A stretch of 64,000 nucleotides of DNA from Paramarasmius palmivorus (taxonomy: Eukaryota; Basidiomycota; Agaricomycetes; Agaricales; Marasmiaceae): assembly GCA_037176845.1 (NCBI GenBank), contig JAYKXP010000045.1, positions 248,001 to 312,000 of the forward strand, written 5' to 3'. Shown here one piece after another: positions 35,843 through 46,693 of the stretch. A model generated the notes under the pieces. The model worked only from the letters and a program-made list of their open reading frames with translations, did not search any database and was not told where the DNA came from. The position numbers were made by a program, and so were the translations under genes. Every line of letters begins with the position of its first letter. The first letter of the stretch is position 1.

Positions 35843-36815
35843 TTACACCGAGTTGAAGACTTCTGACCTGTATGACTCGGGCCATTGTCCCACCAAGTGT
35901 CAATCCAGCACAACGCACCCAGCTGTAAGCTCGTTGCTTTGAACATCGGAAGAAGTCAAGACCGCACGGGAACTTGACACTTCGTTAACAAAGCGCTTGA
36001 CGCGATCGTTTCTCACCGATACCTTCTGGATCCATGACATTCAACCAGGTATAATCTTGCAAAAACGTGCATCTGGTATACCAGGAGGCTGTGTGAGGAG
36101 GTCCTGACAATGTTAATATGTATCTGAAGAAAGAGGGTAGAAATTAGAAATGTCAGAAGAGGAGTATGTGGTCCGACCGCCCTCACTCTCTGAAGAAAGG
36201 GAGGAGACCTGTCTGCTTACAAGAGACTAAGTATGTGGTGAACACGATGGTGAAAACGGCATACCGTGGGCCCGAACTTGAACGAATCGTCATCCTATAC
36301 ACTTTTCTTGGTTTGCTGTTGAACACGACCAAGTACAGCTCTTTCGCCGATAACGACTACTAACAGCAATTTCCGTAAAGATAAGTACTGTACCTCTCGA
36401 TGGCATGATGTCTGGTTTGGGCCACTAAATCAAGCCGAATAACAAACTGGGCTTATGCTACTCACCTTGGAAATGGGATGGTTTTGACCTTCAAGACGAG
36501 CACTACAATATGACCGAAGACTCCACAAATACACACCGCGAATATACGCGTTTATGAACGAATTTTTGCAAGTCCCGCGGAATCGCTCGTCATGGTAGAG
36601 ATTGAAAGAACATTCCAAAGACGACCAAAGCCGCGGGAGTTTGAAGTGGAATCAATGCGGTGCGGGACTACCGGCTCACCGAAAGAGTTCCTTACCAAAA
36701 GGACATATTGGGAAGGGCCGGGACGGAACACTACCGTTTGTCGTAAGTGTCCCGGCCGAACATAATTTAGCCTGCCAGTACCAGTGCTCCTCATCACTCT
36801 CTCTTTACTCTCACC
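35843..36815. other. Intergenic region
   Basis: There is no supportable gene. Short frames at 36166-36363 plus and 36618-36430 minus have no motifs. A CT-rich leader (36790-36812) precedes the next start. Confidence 0.45.
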
Positions 36816-38168
36816 ATGCCTGCTCCAGCCGTATATGTCGTCGCTGTCGTCGGCACCGTAGCTGCTGGATTTGCTTTTAAACATGTAAGTTTCCTGATAT
36901 CTGATGTAGAACAGTACTTACTTTCTTTCTGACTCATCAGTTCGTCTATGATCCACATATTGCACCGAAGGTTCAGGAATGGAAGCACGAATTCAAGGCT
37001 AGAAGAGAAGCAAGACGTCGTAGACGAGCAGGTCCTATACCTGTCGCTGTTGATCTCAATTCTGGTCAACGACGAGGTGACAAGCGCTCAGATTCGGAGA
37101 GTGATTCGGGTAGCGACGACAACGACGACGAGGCTGATAAGCAGTCGTACGAGCTCGAGACGTTGGTTTCCAAGGAAGTCCTTGAATGGAGGAATGGCGT
37201 TGACCATGCCGGGACCCTGAGGCAACGAAGGCCCAACTTTGCCAGTTCGTCCTCGGCGTCTGGAAGCTCCACTACATTAGGCCAACTACCGATTGTACCC
37301 CAGGTATGCTCCAGGCGCTTTCATATCGAACGGAGGAGCTCACACCTTTGTTTATGTCCAGAATACACCCCCAATGCATGTCTTGTTCGATTCCAGCTCT
37401 GAATCGTCACCCATGACCTCGACTGTGCCCACCAGAGGAACATCACCGGTACCTACTCCACAGTTATCATCCCTGCACTTGTCCACATCCCGTTCAACCC
37501 TACGATCACCACCAGCTCCCGCGCCTTCCCTGATCACCGAGAGCCCAACTGCGCAGCTGGTGGAAATCTCACCCCCGACGCCCGCAGCTACCTCGAACCT
37601 ATCGTTCCTCGGGTCAATCTCCGATTCATCGGTCCCTTCTTCACCTTCTCCACGCCATGTTCCTAGTCTCTCCTTGCTTCATCCAGTGGATCTAGACCAC
37701 GAACACGATGTAGAGCTCTTGTCAGCCCCATCTTCTCGTCCTGATACACCCTTCTCCAACTTTTCGCATCCTTCATCCACGGGAGACTTTAGTTCCGTCA
37801 GCGCAGACGAGAACCCTAGAACTCAACCTCATGTTAATACAGCACCCCCGGGAATTCAGCAACAGCTTTTGTCTCCACAGATATCGCAATCTCACTCGCA
37901 GCAAACCACCTATTCAGACACTCCATCGTTCTATCAGACGCCCATTGATGCGTCCACTGCTAGCTTCGCGAGGTCGCAGTCCGATCTGGAGTTCCTTTCC
38001 TTCGATGGAAGCCAGAGGAGCATGAGCTTTGATGGATTCGAGGACGTTCGTATGAGAGAGGCGGAGACCAGGAGTGAGAGCGAGTTTGGCGGAAGCGAGA
38101 TCTCCACGGAGTCCAGCTGGGCCAGTGTTAGTGATGCAGAGGACCCTAGAGATCCGGCAAGGCGATGA
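36816..38168 (+). CDS. Membrane-anchored Ser/Pro-rich protein of unknown function
   Basis: Three exons (36816-36884, 36941-37303, 37362-38168) join in frame to 412 residues. A hydrophobic segment at the very N terminus (VYVVAVVGTVAAGFAF) is followed by a strongly basic helix (ARREARRRRRAG) and an acidic Ser/Asp block (SDSESDSGSDDNDDEAD). The last 270 residues are Ser/Pro/Thr-rich and likely disordered, with repeated SxPxP-like and SFDG elements (EFLSFDGSQRSMSFDG). This is a single-pass anchor, possibly type III or a signal anchor, with a long phosphorylatable cytosolic tail. I do not recognise the family. Both introns are consensus and phase-zero. Confidence 0.65.
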
Positions 38169-38650
38169 GAGGTGATATGGTCAAAGCACCGAAAACGCAC
38201 TCCTGCAGAGCTTTGCTATTCTCTGTTGCGGATGCAGGTGCACGACGAACTGCTGCTAATGATGTGATGTCGATTTCGGTTTCGAAAGGACATTGTTGTA
38301 TTTATATGAATCATTTCTGGGTGGTCATCCTTTGTATATCTTTCGCAGTGCTATCTACACACGACACGCGTGTATCTACTCCACATACTGGCTACAAGTT
38401 GAAATATATGTACGATTAATGTATAAACAGTTCAAGCACTGTCGAGACGACTCGATACAACCAAAACATGGGTAATCAATAGAGGATTAAACTGATTAAC
38501 ACAAAGCAGCTTCGGGGGTGTACCTGGGTGTACTATACAAATTACGGTAGGGTAAGAGCGATAGTAAAGTAGTGAAAGATATTGCGTATGTCTTGTTCAA
38601 TAGATATCAATAAATAAAGTGATCTTCCTCTGCGTAACGGTTCCCAGCTC
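38169..38650. other. Convergent intergenic region
   Basis: It holds the 3' untranslated sequence of the gene on the left and the 3' flank of the small secreted-protein gene on the right. No further gene is seen. Confidence 0.5.
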
Positions 38651-38987
38651 TCAGCATGAAACACAGACGCCACCGTTAGGAGGGCAAATAACACATCTAG
38701 CGACACGATTCGCCGCACGATCCTTGAGATGTCAATTGTGAGTTCTTGTCATAACAAACGATGGGCTAAAGGGCTTTACCTGCTCCGTGGCTGCGTTAGG
38801 CACATATGACAGGTTCGTCGGACGAACTGACTCTGACACGAGTGATACACTGCAAGAGAATGCGCATAAGTGACAAACGGAAGTACGTTCAATGTTTGGA
38901 TACATACCCAGTAGGGGTCCCTGTCGGGAGACCGAAAGAAAGAGCAACGAAGAGGGAAGTAGAGAGCAACAGAGTGGTGAACTGCAT
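38651..38987 (-). CDS. Small secreted cysteine-containing protein (73 aa)
   Basis: Three exons join to 73 residues: 38987-38908, about 69 nt near 38850-38780, and about 72 nt ending at 38651. A signal peptide is clear (MQFTTLLLSTSLFVALSFG), followed by LPTGTPTG, a short Ser/Thr/Asn-rich middle and a compact tail with four cysteines (CVICPPNGGVCVSC). The two introns carry GT...AG ends and keep the frame. Small secreted proteins of this form are common candidate effectors or surface proteins in Agaricomycetes, but no specific role is shown. The gene is too short and too split to appear as one open frame. Confidence 0.65.
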
Positions 38988-39938
38988 GATAGTAGCTGAG
39001 GGTCTTGAAAACTGAAGTTTGAAGTAATGAACTGAAGAAGCTTCGTCGAATCGACGTTGCTTTTAAGTCTTCAAAGTTGCGGTTGCATCTCACAGCGAAT
39101 ATTTTGAAGTGTTGTGTCAATGCGGTAGTATCGAAAATTCAAAGTCGAGACCAGTGTCCGAGTCAGAGGGGCGTTGTCCGGGTCAGCGTCTTGATGCCGC
39201 TGCCTCTTGATTGGACATAGCCAATCTGGAGGATGGTTATCACAGAGTCGGTGACTGTGTCCCGTCGTTGAGAGAGGAATTGCGAGATGAGACGCAGGTG
39301 GGAGTGGACGCTGCATTGATGATGAAAGAACTGATGATCATACAGCAATGTATTATCAGCGTGACTCAGATGTTTGGCTGTAAGAGGTAGTAAGGCATGG
39401 AAACGCAACCTGCAAGCAGTCGTGAGCGTACCTTTGCGTAGGCTAATGGTAACCGGAGCATGGTCTGAAACATGCAGAGAGCCTCAACGAGCTTGAAACA
39501 GAATTGGGAGGTGAAGGCATGGTGATCTTGATCAATGATGATGGTTTGAGTACAAGTGCCTTGGGCGCTCAAGTGGCGCTTCTGCAGTGCGCGGGAAGAT
39601 ATTTCTGTTCTGACTCGACAATCCTTCTGCCTCGAACACAGCCGAACTGCACGCTTCTGCAGTGGTACATTCTACTCTTACAATGCGTCGTCATCTAACC
39701 AGATATTCTCGTATTACAACAATATACAACTCACAGCAAATATGAACCTTCTAAAAACTTGCAATACTGCTCAACCTCTATCGTGAGAACAAGTTTAGGG
39801 CGAAGTACATCGTCATTTGTGTCTTCCCTTTTTTCGTGCTGATCCCTAGATACGTCTGATGACTCGGTGGTGACGCCTCCAAATCCGCACTGGGTCTGCG
39901 GTCATGTTAGCGTCAAGCTCATAGCCAAAATCAAGCAC
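38988..39938. other. Intergenic region
   Basis: There is no supportable gene. A 14-nt CTTCTGCAGTG-type motif recurs at about 39580 and 39654. Confidence 0.4.
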
Positions 39939-41417
39939 TCACAGCAACTCCCTCAGATGACCGTCGTAGTTCTTCTCCACTTCACCGCCGTGTCTAGTTA
40001 ACCGGTAGTACTCGGTAATCACTCTCGCGATCTGGACATCGCTTTGGCAGTACCGATATATCGGGATATACACCTTTGGAATGACACCTTTCCTATCCAG
40101 TCCTATCTCAAAATAAACGAGAATACCCTTCGTTCCTGGCCTCTTCAGTTGAATGACCTCGTCCTCTCGGACACCAGGGAACATGAGCTTCCACAGCATC
40201 CTCAGAGCCTTGACTGTATCCGAGACGCCGTCGTCCTTGAGCACGCCTCCGAGGGTCGCGTAGAAGACAGTATCCGCGAGCGAAGTGTGGCTCTGATGCA
40301 GTCTTAGGTAGACCTTGACCCTGTTCCTTGTCGGCACAACACCCTCAATACCAACTATTTCCGGGTAGATGTTGTATTCTGGATGTGCGTTGACAAAGCC
40401 GGTCACCGTCTCCCACTGGCGCCCAACTCCCAGATGGGCCATGCATTGCGATACTAGCTCCATTCCATCAACACCAGTCTCCCGTGCCCGTATCATAGGA
40501 AAGAAATAGAACTTGGTCGTTATACCTGTCGAGGTAAACTCGCCCCCTGAAACAGTTCGTTAGTTGGTATATGTGCCACAGGGCGATATTCGCCGTACCG
40601 AAAAAGAAATTGACAGGAACATGATCAGCCTTGAGGTTCCTCCATTCATGATACACAAGGGTGTCATAACAAACATCCAGCCACGATGAGTCAAAGCCCT
40701 CGATAAAGTCGCACCGTCTAGCAATTGCTCGACAAGTAGCCAGACATTCTTCCGGATTCATCGGTAGCCCGTTCGCAGAGTCGATCAACTCCATGCTGAA
40801 ACGAACAGACATTGGTTGATTGCCTCTGCCATCGGAGTCTCCTAGCACCATAATGGGTTCAAAGGGAGTTCGTACACTTGGTATGTATGATGTGTTCGCA
40901 AAGGTGGACCAATGCTCCGGCGGAGTAGGTCCAAAATGAGGAGCGAGGACCCGAACAATGAATGATATGTATCGTCTCTTGATGTGTTCGGGGTAGGAAG
41001 CGATGCGGAAGAGAGTAGCGTAGAAGGGGATTATGGCTCGGTACCACCAGAACAAGCGACGAACATGACGTGCCTTGACCTACGAATTGTGAGGGGCGTG
41101 AATAGATTCCACAATACAAACGGGACATACAATCGTCATGAGGTCGAACAACGGCGACGGCAATGAAATAAAAGTGAGAAAGAGCACGATGGATGCCAGC
41201 ATACAGGAAAATACGAGAACTTCCGTCATGATGTGGGCTATATCCTGAGGTCGAACGAAACAGGACGACGTTGTTTTTATGTATTCTACGCAGACCATTG
41301 AAATCTATCCTCGCCATCACAATCAAGACTTACTGGAGTTCGAGCGCAGCTGACATTAAGGTCTGATAGACCATTTTGGTAGATCGTTTGGTAATTTTCC
41401 GTTGTTGGTTGTTCCAT
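39939..41417 (-). CDS. DMATS-type aromatic prenyltransferase
   Basis: An enzyme of the dimethylallyltryptophan-synthase family, which transfers prenyl groups to aromatic or indole acceptors. The core exons are about 41074-40600 and 40547-39939, separated by a 52-nt intron (40599-40548). They give WWYRAIIPFYATLF, YISFIVRVLAPHFGP, FSMELID, ...HVPVNFFFGGEFTS, KFYFFPMIRARETG and RNRVKVYLRLHQSHTS. These fit the family pattern, including the FFPxxKARxTG-like block. A plausible first exon begins at 41417 (MEQPTTENYQTIYQNGLSD) but needs a 260-nt intron, unusually long for this window. No lesion is seen. Neighbours are the Nudix gene 5' and the small secreted gene 3'. The substrate is unknown. Confidence 0.8.
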
Positions 41418-41710
41418 TATAGCGTTTCAAGCTCCTGAAAGTTCAGAATAGACAAGCCAGCTTTTCTGTGTGCCTAGGCGTACGTCTGTCAGTCCGAAAC
41501 TGGTAAAGGCTACCGATATTCTACTCACATTATGCCAACGGTAATGAAAATACAATATGGTCATGGCTTGATCAATGCCAAGTACAAAATGGCGTCCCAC
41601 AGCTTCCCTAGTATTGGTGATATAGACTTCCTTCGTGATTCCTGTAGCAAGACCATATATCATACACGCGGAGATTCAGAACAGGAGCTTGCGAGATACC
41701 GATATAATCC

Positions 41711-43271
41711 TCATAATTTACTCTTCATAAACCGTTTTGGCCTATCGTCCTGCGCGCGCCATGACCCACTTCTCCAAGGGATATGAATCTTCCTCATATC
41801 CAATACTGGTTTGCCCCTTTTATCCTTGAAGACATGTCTCCCTGAGCCACGTAAGTCCTCCTGACCAGCAACCCCAGCCAACTTTGTCACCTGCTCCCAG
41901 TCAACTTTGGCCTTCTCCATAATCAGTGCCTCCTTGAGCAGAGACCCTTCCTTAACAGTGGCCCAAGCGATTCTCTGGTCCATCGTCGGTGCGGTCGGAG
42001 GATCCACTTCAAAATCTGGTTCTCGGGAGAAACCGATACGGGCGGTATGTATTAGCATCCCACTAGTGCGCGCAAGGGTCAGCGGGGGCGAAGAGTGGCG
42101 AAGGTGACATAATCGTACGCAGTAAGCCCAAAGACAGGTTTTATACCACCAGCCTCTCTTCCTGTCATGAACCGATGCATCCTAACCTGTCTCCTCTGGA
42201 GAACCTCCGCCTCGTCCTGGTCATTGAGAAGACGCAATGGTGGTCCGTCCCAGTCGTAATCATACCAGGTATGGTATTCCACTTCTATCATCTCCGGTTC
42301 CGCTGGGTATGGGGGTATCGAGGTTATAAACGACGCAAGCGGATGTGAGAATAGCGAGGTGACCTCTGAGTGGTTGAGGATTGGCTGTTGAAGGTATGAA
42401 TGGCGTGAATAGAAATCGAAGGAGAGGAACTCTTACTTGCAGTGTGTTATCTAAGATTAAGACCACTACTCTGTGATAGCGGTGTCAGCTGAACGTTCAC
42501 AAGGGGTGGTATGATGGACATACGGTGTTACAATTAACTGGTTTCCAGCCAAAAAGGGCTCCAGTGTACACAGTAACGGTACTTTTCGCCGGTCCTTCGG
42601 AAGGCCTATCTGGATGGGTTACTTCAATTTTCACAGCGCACAGTATCTTGAGTCAGGAGCAGACCTCTTCAAAGGCTTCACGACGCTGGAATGCTAGGTC
42701 AGCAAAAGGGCTGAAGATATGGGTACACGGACAAACACACAGCAGTATCTTCTAGGCTTCGGTCTTGCGGTTCGACTTTTCCACCAGGCAAAGATGTGTC
42801 TCCTGCATAGGTTCTGAGAGTAGCAGACCGTCTATGGTAGTTCATTAGAATGATCTGTTCGTGAATCTTGATTTTGAACGGGAAACTCACCGGCTGAGTA
42901 GCACGTATAAATCCCCTTTCCTCCCAACAAAAAGCGCTACAAGAACTGCCGCACACCTCGAACGTGGCATCGGTACTGGACACTTTGGAGCACGATATGA
43001 TGCCAGAGTCCTCAAACATCTCCAGCAAAATGTCAGTTAACTTTTTAGACGACACCAAATGGTGAACTCACTGTCGCGACTCCTTCGTAAGAACACCCAG
43101 ATTTCCCGTATCTCCGTCAGACAGTCCGGCATCCTTGGGGCTTAAAGGTACTCTCCGCCTCTTTTTGTGATATTGCAGAAGGTTCCCCGATGGATTCTTC
43201 GGTGTGGTCATGATTACTTCGTCGATCCTAGGCACCCTAGCACCAAAACTTGTTATCTCGTCGTGTCTCAA
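41711..43271 (-). CDS. Nudix hydrolase (CoA-diphosphatase-like), apparent frameshift
   Basis: The Nudix fold hydrolyses nucleoside diphosphates linked to another moiety, and this subgroup resembles peroxisomal CoA diphosphatases. Exons read SYRAPKCPVPMPRSRCAAVL, LFVGRKGDLYVLLSR, LRTYAGDTSLPGGKVEPQD, RSLEDTARREAFEEV, then CTLEPFLAGNQLIVTPVVVL, FSHPLASFITSIPPYPAEPE, HRFMTGREAGGIKPVFGL and DPPTAPTMDQRIAW. The Nudix box is therefore present. Directly after REAFEEV the frame must shift by one base near 42659-42664 to reach LLTQDTVRLPLLCTLEP. No splice site removes that base. It is either a sequence error or a recent inactivating lesion. The start may be 43271 or a Met about 60 nt downstream. Confidence 0.75.
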
Positions 43272-44477
43272 GGAAGAAAGATGGGGAAAGCCCGAAGCTA
43301 CTGGCGGTAGTCTGGTAGAAGGATTATAGCATGGAGGTAGGGTTCACGTTGAGTATGGAGTCGGACAATGGTGGTGTATGATTATCTGTTCAGTGTCGCA
43401 CGGAAAGCCGAACAGCCAGAAATAACACGTGCCGAGGCAGCCGAGCGCGTCGTTCACCACAGTTTACCACGTACAGAACTTATATACAATGTCTATGTGT
43501 CTGGCTAATAAGCTAAACTACATTACAATTTTCGTATTCGTAAAGAGCTGCGCGAACCTTAGAGTCTTTCATGATTTGTAGCAGTATCGATCACAGTGAC
43601 CTACCGACCTTCGTGCAAGCTTCGTGAAGAATAGAGGAATGTGTCTGAACTCCCACTACATTGAAACACGCCGAACCGCACTAGCACGCTATGGTATCTG
43701 TCTAACGTGTAAGGTTGCGCTCGATCAAGGCTCGTTGTGAAGGAGAGAGATACGAAGGCGCTCCTGAAAGGCAATGACTCGGAGAAACGAAGAGGGCGTT
43801 GAATAGCGTTGATAGCCCATAAGATCGAAGTATGCCCTTGTTCCACTTTTCACCGCAAAACTAGTCAGCCCAATATCAATGTTTCTCTGCAGTCTCCGTG
43901 ATGATAGCGGTTTGAAAGCCCAGTTATCACTCCCCGCATTTGCGTATCGGACGCTGGCGGTAGGTGATTTGCCCGTTCCTCTGGCATTCAGCGGCGGTAT
44001 TCCCGTGAATATCATGATAAGCTCTGGTTAATACTATAAACTTGCAAGGAAAACAGACCCGTAACGACATCACCAAAGAGAAGTCGAAGAGAAAAGAGAA
44101 AAGGTGGTGATAAGATAATCGCCTCATCACGATGTAGATAACAGACTCCGGCAAACACCGGCACCTTTTTCGCCTGAACGCCCATGTCCCCGCGTTCCCC
44201 TCTAAAACCTCTTAACATCATCGTTCTGTGTCGTCGACTGAGATGATGGTTCATCTGAGATGGATCAATATCGGACTCTTCTCTTCTCCAAAGATCCTCG
44301 TCGGAGACATCCAGGTCCAAACGGCGAATGCTTCAAGTTAAAGGGACCTCGAATCACTGTTCAATGAGTCAACCTTCCCTGAATCAGGCCTCTGAAATGC
44401 CAACGGAAATAATCACGCGCCTGAGTGTTCATGGATAATCCTCATTCTGTGACGCCAGGCATGCACACGGTCCTCGT
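43272..44477. other. Intergenic region with uncertain minus-strand frames
   Basis: Frames at 44320-44012 (starting MDLDVSDEDLWRREE) and 44015-43725 are open on the minus strand and might be exons of one gene of unknown function. I found no join or motif strong enough to call it. Confidence 0.3.
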
Positions 44478-44765
44478 GTGCGTATGATGCTCGATCACTA
44501 TGCCAGCTCTTTTCTGATTGAACTGTTAGACGGGAATCCCAGAGCAAAACAGGTTCTGCTTATTGCAACAATAACCATGTTTGCAATAGGTTCTATTGTG
44601 ACGGCTCTGGATATTGCCTCCAAATTTCTTAAAATTGAATACATGGCCAACACTCACACCGATGACGAACGTCGTATAACGGTTTTATTATTGGAAGCCC
44701 TTGATACAGCTGAGGAGCTTGTGTTGCCAGAAGTAATGCGTGCAGCTGAGTTGAGAGCTAAGTAG
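44478..44765 (+). pseudogene. Solitary duplicated exon of the membrane-protein gene downstream
   Basis: The stretch DGNPRAKQVLLIATITMFA, then VTALDIASKFLKIEYMAN, corresponds to GNPNAKRALLIAIASMFVLA and VTALDVAYDILDIKYVSN in the gene at 45.4-45.6 kb. It also ends with a similar helix (LLEALDTAEELVLPEV against LGALFDIETAIFGFN). No preceding or following exons are recognisable, so this is a partial tandem duplicate or the relic of a second copy. Confidence 0.65.
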
Positions 44766-45135
44766 TATACTTAGCCGGCGCCCGGCGCGCATATCAACTC
44801 CCTCAATCTTCAACCAGATTACCATCATGTTCAAGCCTGCGATCTCCAAAGCCTCTCGGGGGACGCAGTCTGCTCACTCCGTTTTCTGAGGTTGATCACT
44901 TTACTCCCAGTCCTGATGATCATGCTGATCATCCTGACTCTTCGCACAAAATTGGTTACATTCGACGCTCGTTACGATCATCGTTCTACGAGTTGAGATA
45001 TCATCGACGAGATGAGGATTCATTTAAGTTGGATCATCAACTCATCATGATGAATACTCTTCAGATCCAGGCATATATAGTAGATACTGAGAGAGACCTT
45101 GAACGGCCGTTCCCTGGCTGGCTCTTTCTAACGCC
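44766..45135. other. Intergenic between exon relic and gene
   Basis: It begins with a GC-rich inverted-repeat-like stretch (GCCGGCGCCCGGCGCGC, 44774-44790). No gene is supportable. Confidence 0.35.
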
Positions 45136-46446
45136 ATGTCAACCTCTTGCGATATCAATCTTCCAGTTGAAAACGCACCGCTGGGACTATGCGCCGACCT
45201 TCTATTTGATGCAACAGAACTCTTGGTGATGGGCCTCTCGTATGGTAAGTGCGGTGATCACATATCCTACCACATTTCAAACTCACATTACTCCAGGCAT
45301 GCATTTTGTGCTTATATGTGTAACCATACCAGTTCTTTTGTGCGTACCTCGATCAAGGCACATTGTCTTTCAATTTTGACCCTGAGGATCAGAAGAAGCA
45401 AGACCGGAAATCCCAATGCAAAGCGGGCACTCCTCATTGCGATAGCCTCCATGTTTGTGTTAGCTTCAGCTGTGACGGCACTAGACGTTGCCTACGACAT
45501 TCTGGACATCAAGTATGTATCGAACGATCCTAACGATGACAGGATGAGCACCTTTCTGGGCGCACTTTTCGATATTGAGACAGCCATATTCGGCTTCAAC
45601 GTAAGTGAATGAGCTCAATTTCTGTTCTTATTCTGAACAAAAATCTCCGGTGCTCAGATCTTACTTGGAGATTGCATTGTTATGTGGAGGGCATGGATGA
45701 TACTCAGCGATAACAGAAAAATCGCATATTGTTCATTGCTATTCCTCGCCGGGGTAGGGGGTTAGCATAACATACTCTCTATCCTTGCACTCGTTAAATC
45801 GCATCAATCAGGATCTCGGATATGGATTGTGGTCGCCTTATCGTTGCGTCACGATAGCAATCCGTCCACGGCGACCATGTTTGTGCTCTCGACACTCATG
45901 AATATCTCCGCTACGGCAGCCATTGCACACAAACTTTGGTTCGTATTTGGGCTACGTCTTCTGTTGCGTATCTCCGTCCTTCACACTCGAAATACTAAGA
46001 GACAATGTCACCAGGGTGAACAGAAGATTTGTTCGGCAGCACATCGGTGAAGAAAGGAAAGAGGGACGCCCATTGATGATCCTCATTCTCATTTTCGAAA
46101 CCGGGGCTATCTACTCGCTGTTATGGGTATGCTCCAAAATTTTCATAGGTTCTTTGGAACTAATCTCGGCACTGGCTAGATAGTGGGTGGTGTGATTACA
46201 GTAAATGCTGGTTTCAGGCCGCTCCGATTGATCGATGACCTGATAGGGACCGCTGGCAGGGGAATTGTCGTGAGTACACGTCATATGGTAAACCTCAATT
46301 GTTTCTGATACTAATTGCAGAGTATCTATCCGACCGTCCTGGTCTTGACCATTCTCCTCTACGGATCTCTTTGGGATCTATACGGAGAAGAAACACAAAT
46401 GTCCACAATCGAGCTCCAGAGATCAGAGCAATCAGAGCCCCCGTAG
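45136..46446 (+). CDS. Multi-pass (7-TM-like) membrane protein, unnamed basidiomycete family
   Basis: A multi-exon gene giving a receptor-like protein. The start MSTSCDINLPVENAPLGLC is followed by hydrophobic helices: MHFVLICVTIPVLLC, ALLIAIASMFVLASAVTALD, ILLGDCIVMWRAWMIL, IAYCSLLFLAGV, FVLSTLMNISATAAIAHKLW, LMILILIFETGAIYSLLW and SIYPTVLVLTILLYGSLWDL. The blocks GDCIVMWRAW, IAHKLW and ETGAIYSLLW recur in an Agaricomycete family of unknown function that differs from the DUF6533 and DUF6534 proteins elsewhere in this window. The C-terminal tail is short (QMSTIELQRSEQSEPP). Splice sites are mostly consensus. I could not verify every junction around 45.3 and 46.0 kb. Confidence 0.65.
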
Positions 46447-46693
46447 CAGTTTGCTAGTTCAAAAGGAAGATACTATGGCTGTAGCACGAGGTGTCGCCTA
46501 ATGTTCTCATAGTGTCTGCCTGTTACTGTACACGTCGTAGAAAAGATATCCAGAAATTTTGTTTGAGGTTCTGAAAATCTAGGAAGCAGTGCTATTCAAG
46601 ACCTTGGCTCCAGCGGACGATTCCCTCAGAATAACCTGACACGGGAATGGTTTAACATGGCTAGTTTCAGAGTATAACGATATCAGTACATGT

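Noticed and set aside
40468..41055. A frame break in the prenyltransferase near 40.5 kb
   Set aside because: A 52-nt intron (40599-40548) with GT...AG ends joins FFFG to GEFTS and restores the conserved frame, so there is no lesion.
41080..41298. A hydrophobic minus-strand frame between prenyltransferase exons
   Set aside because: It falls within the proposed first intron and lacks clean splice sites that join to either neighbour.
41427..41663. A 78-residue minus-strand frame between the prenyltransferase and Nudix genes
   Set aside because: No conserved motif and no fit to either neighbour.
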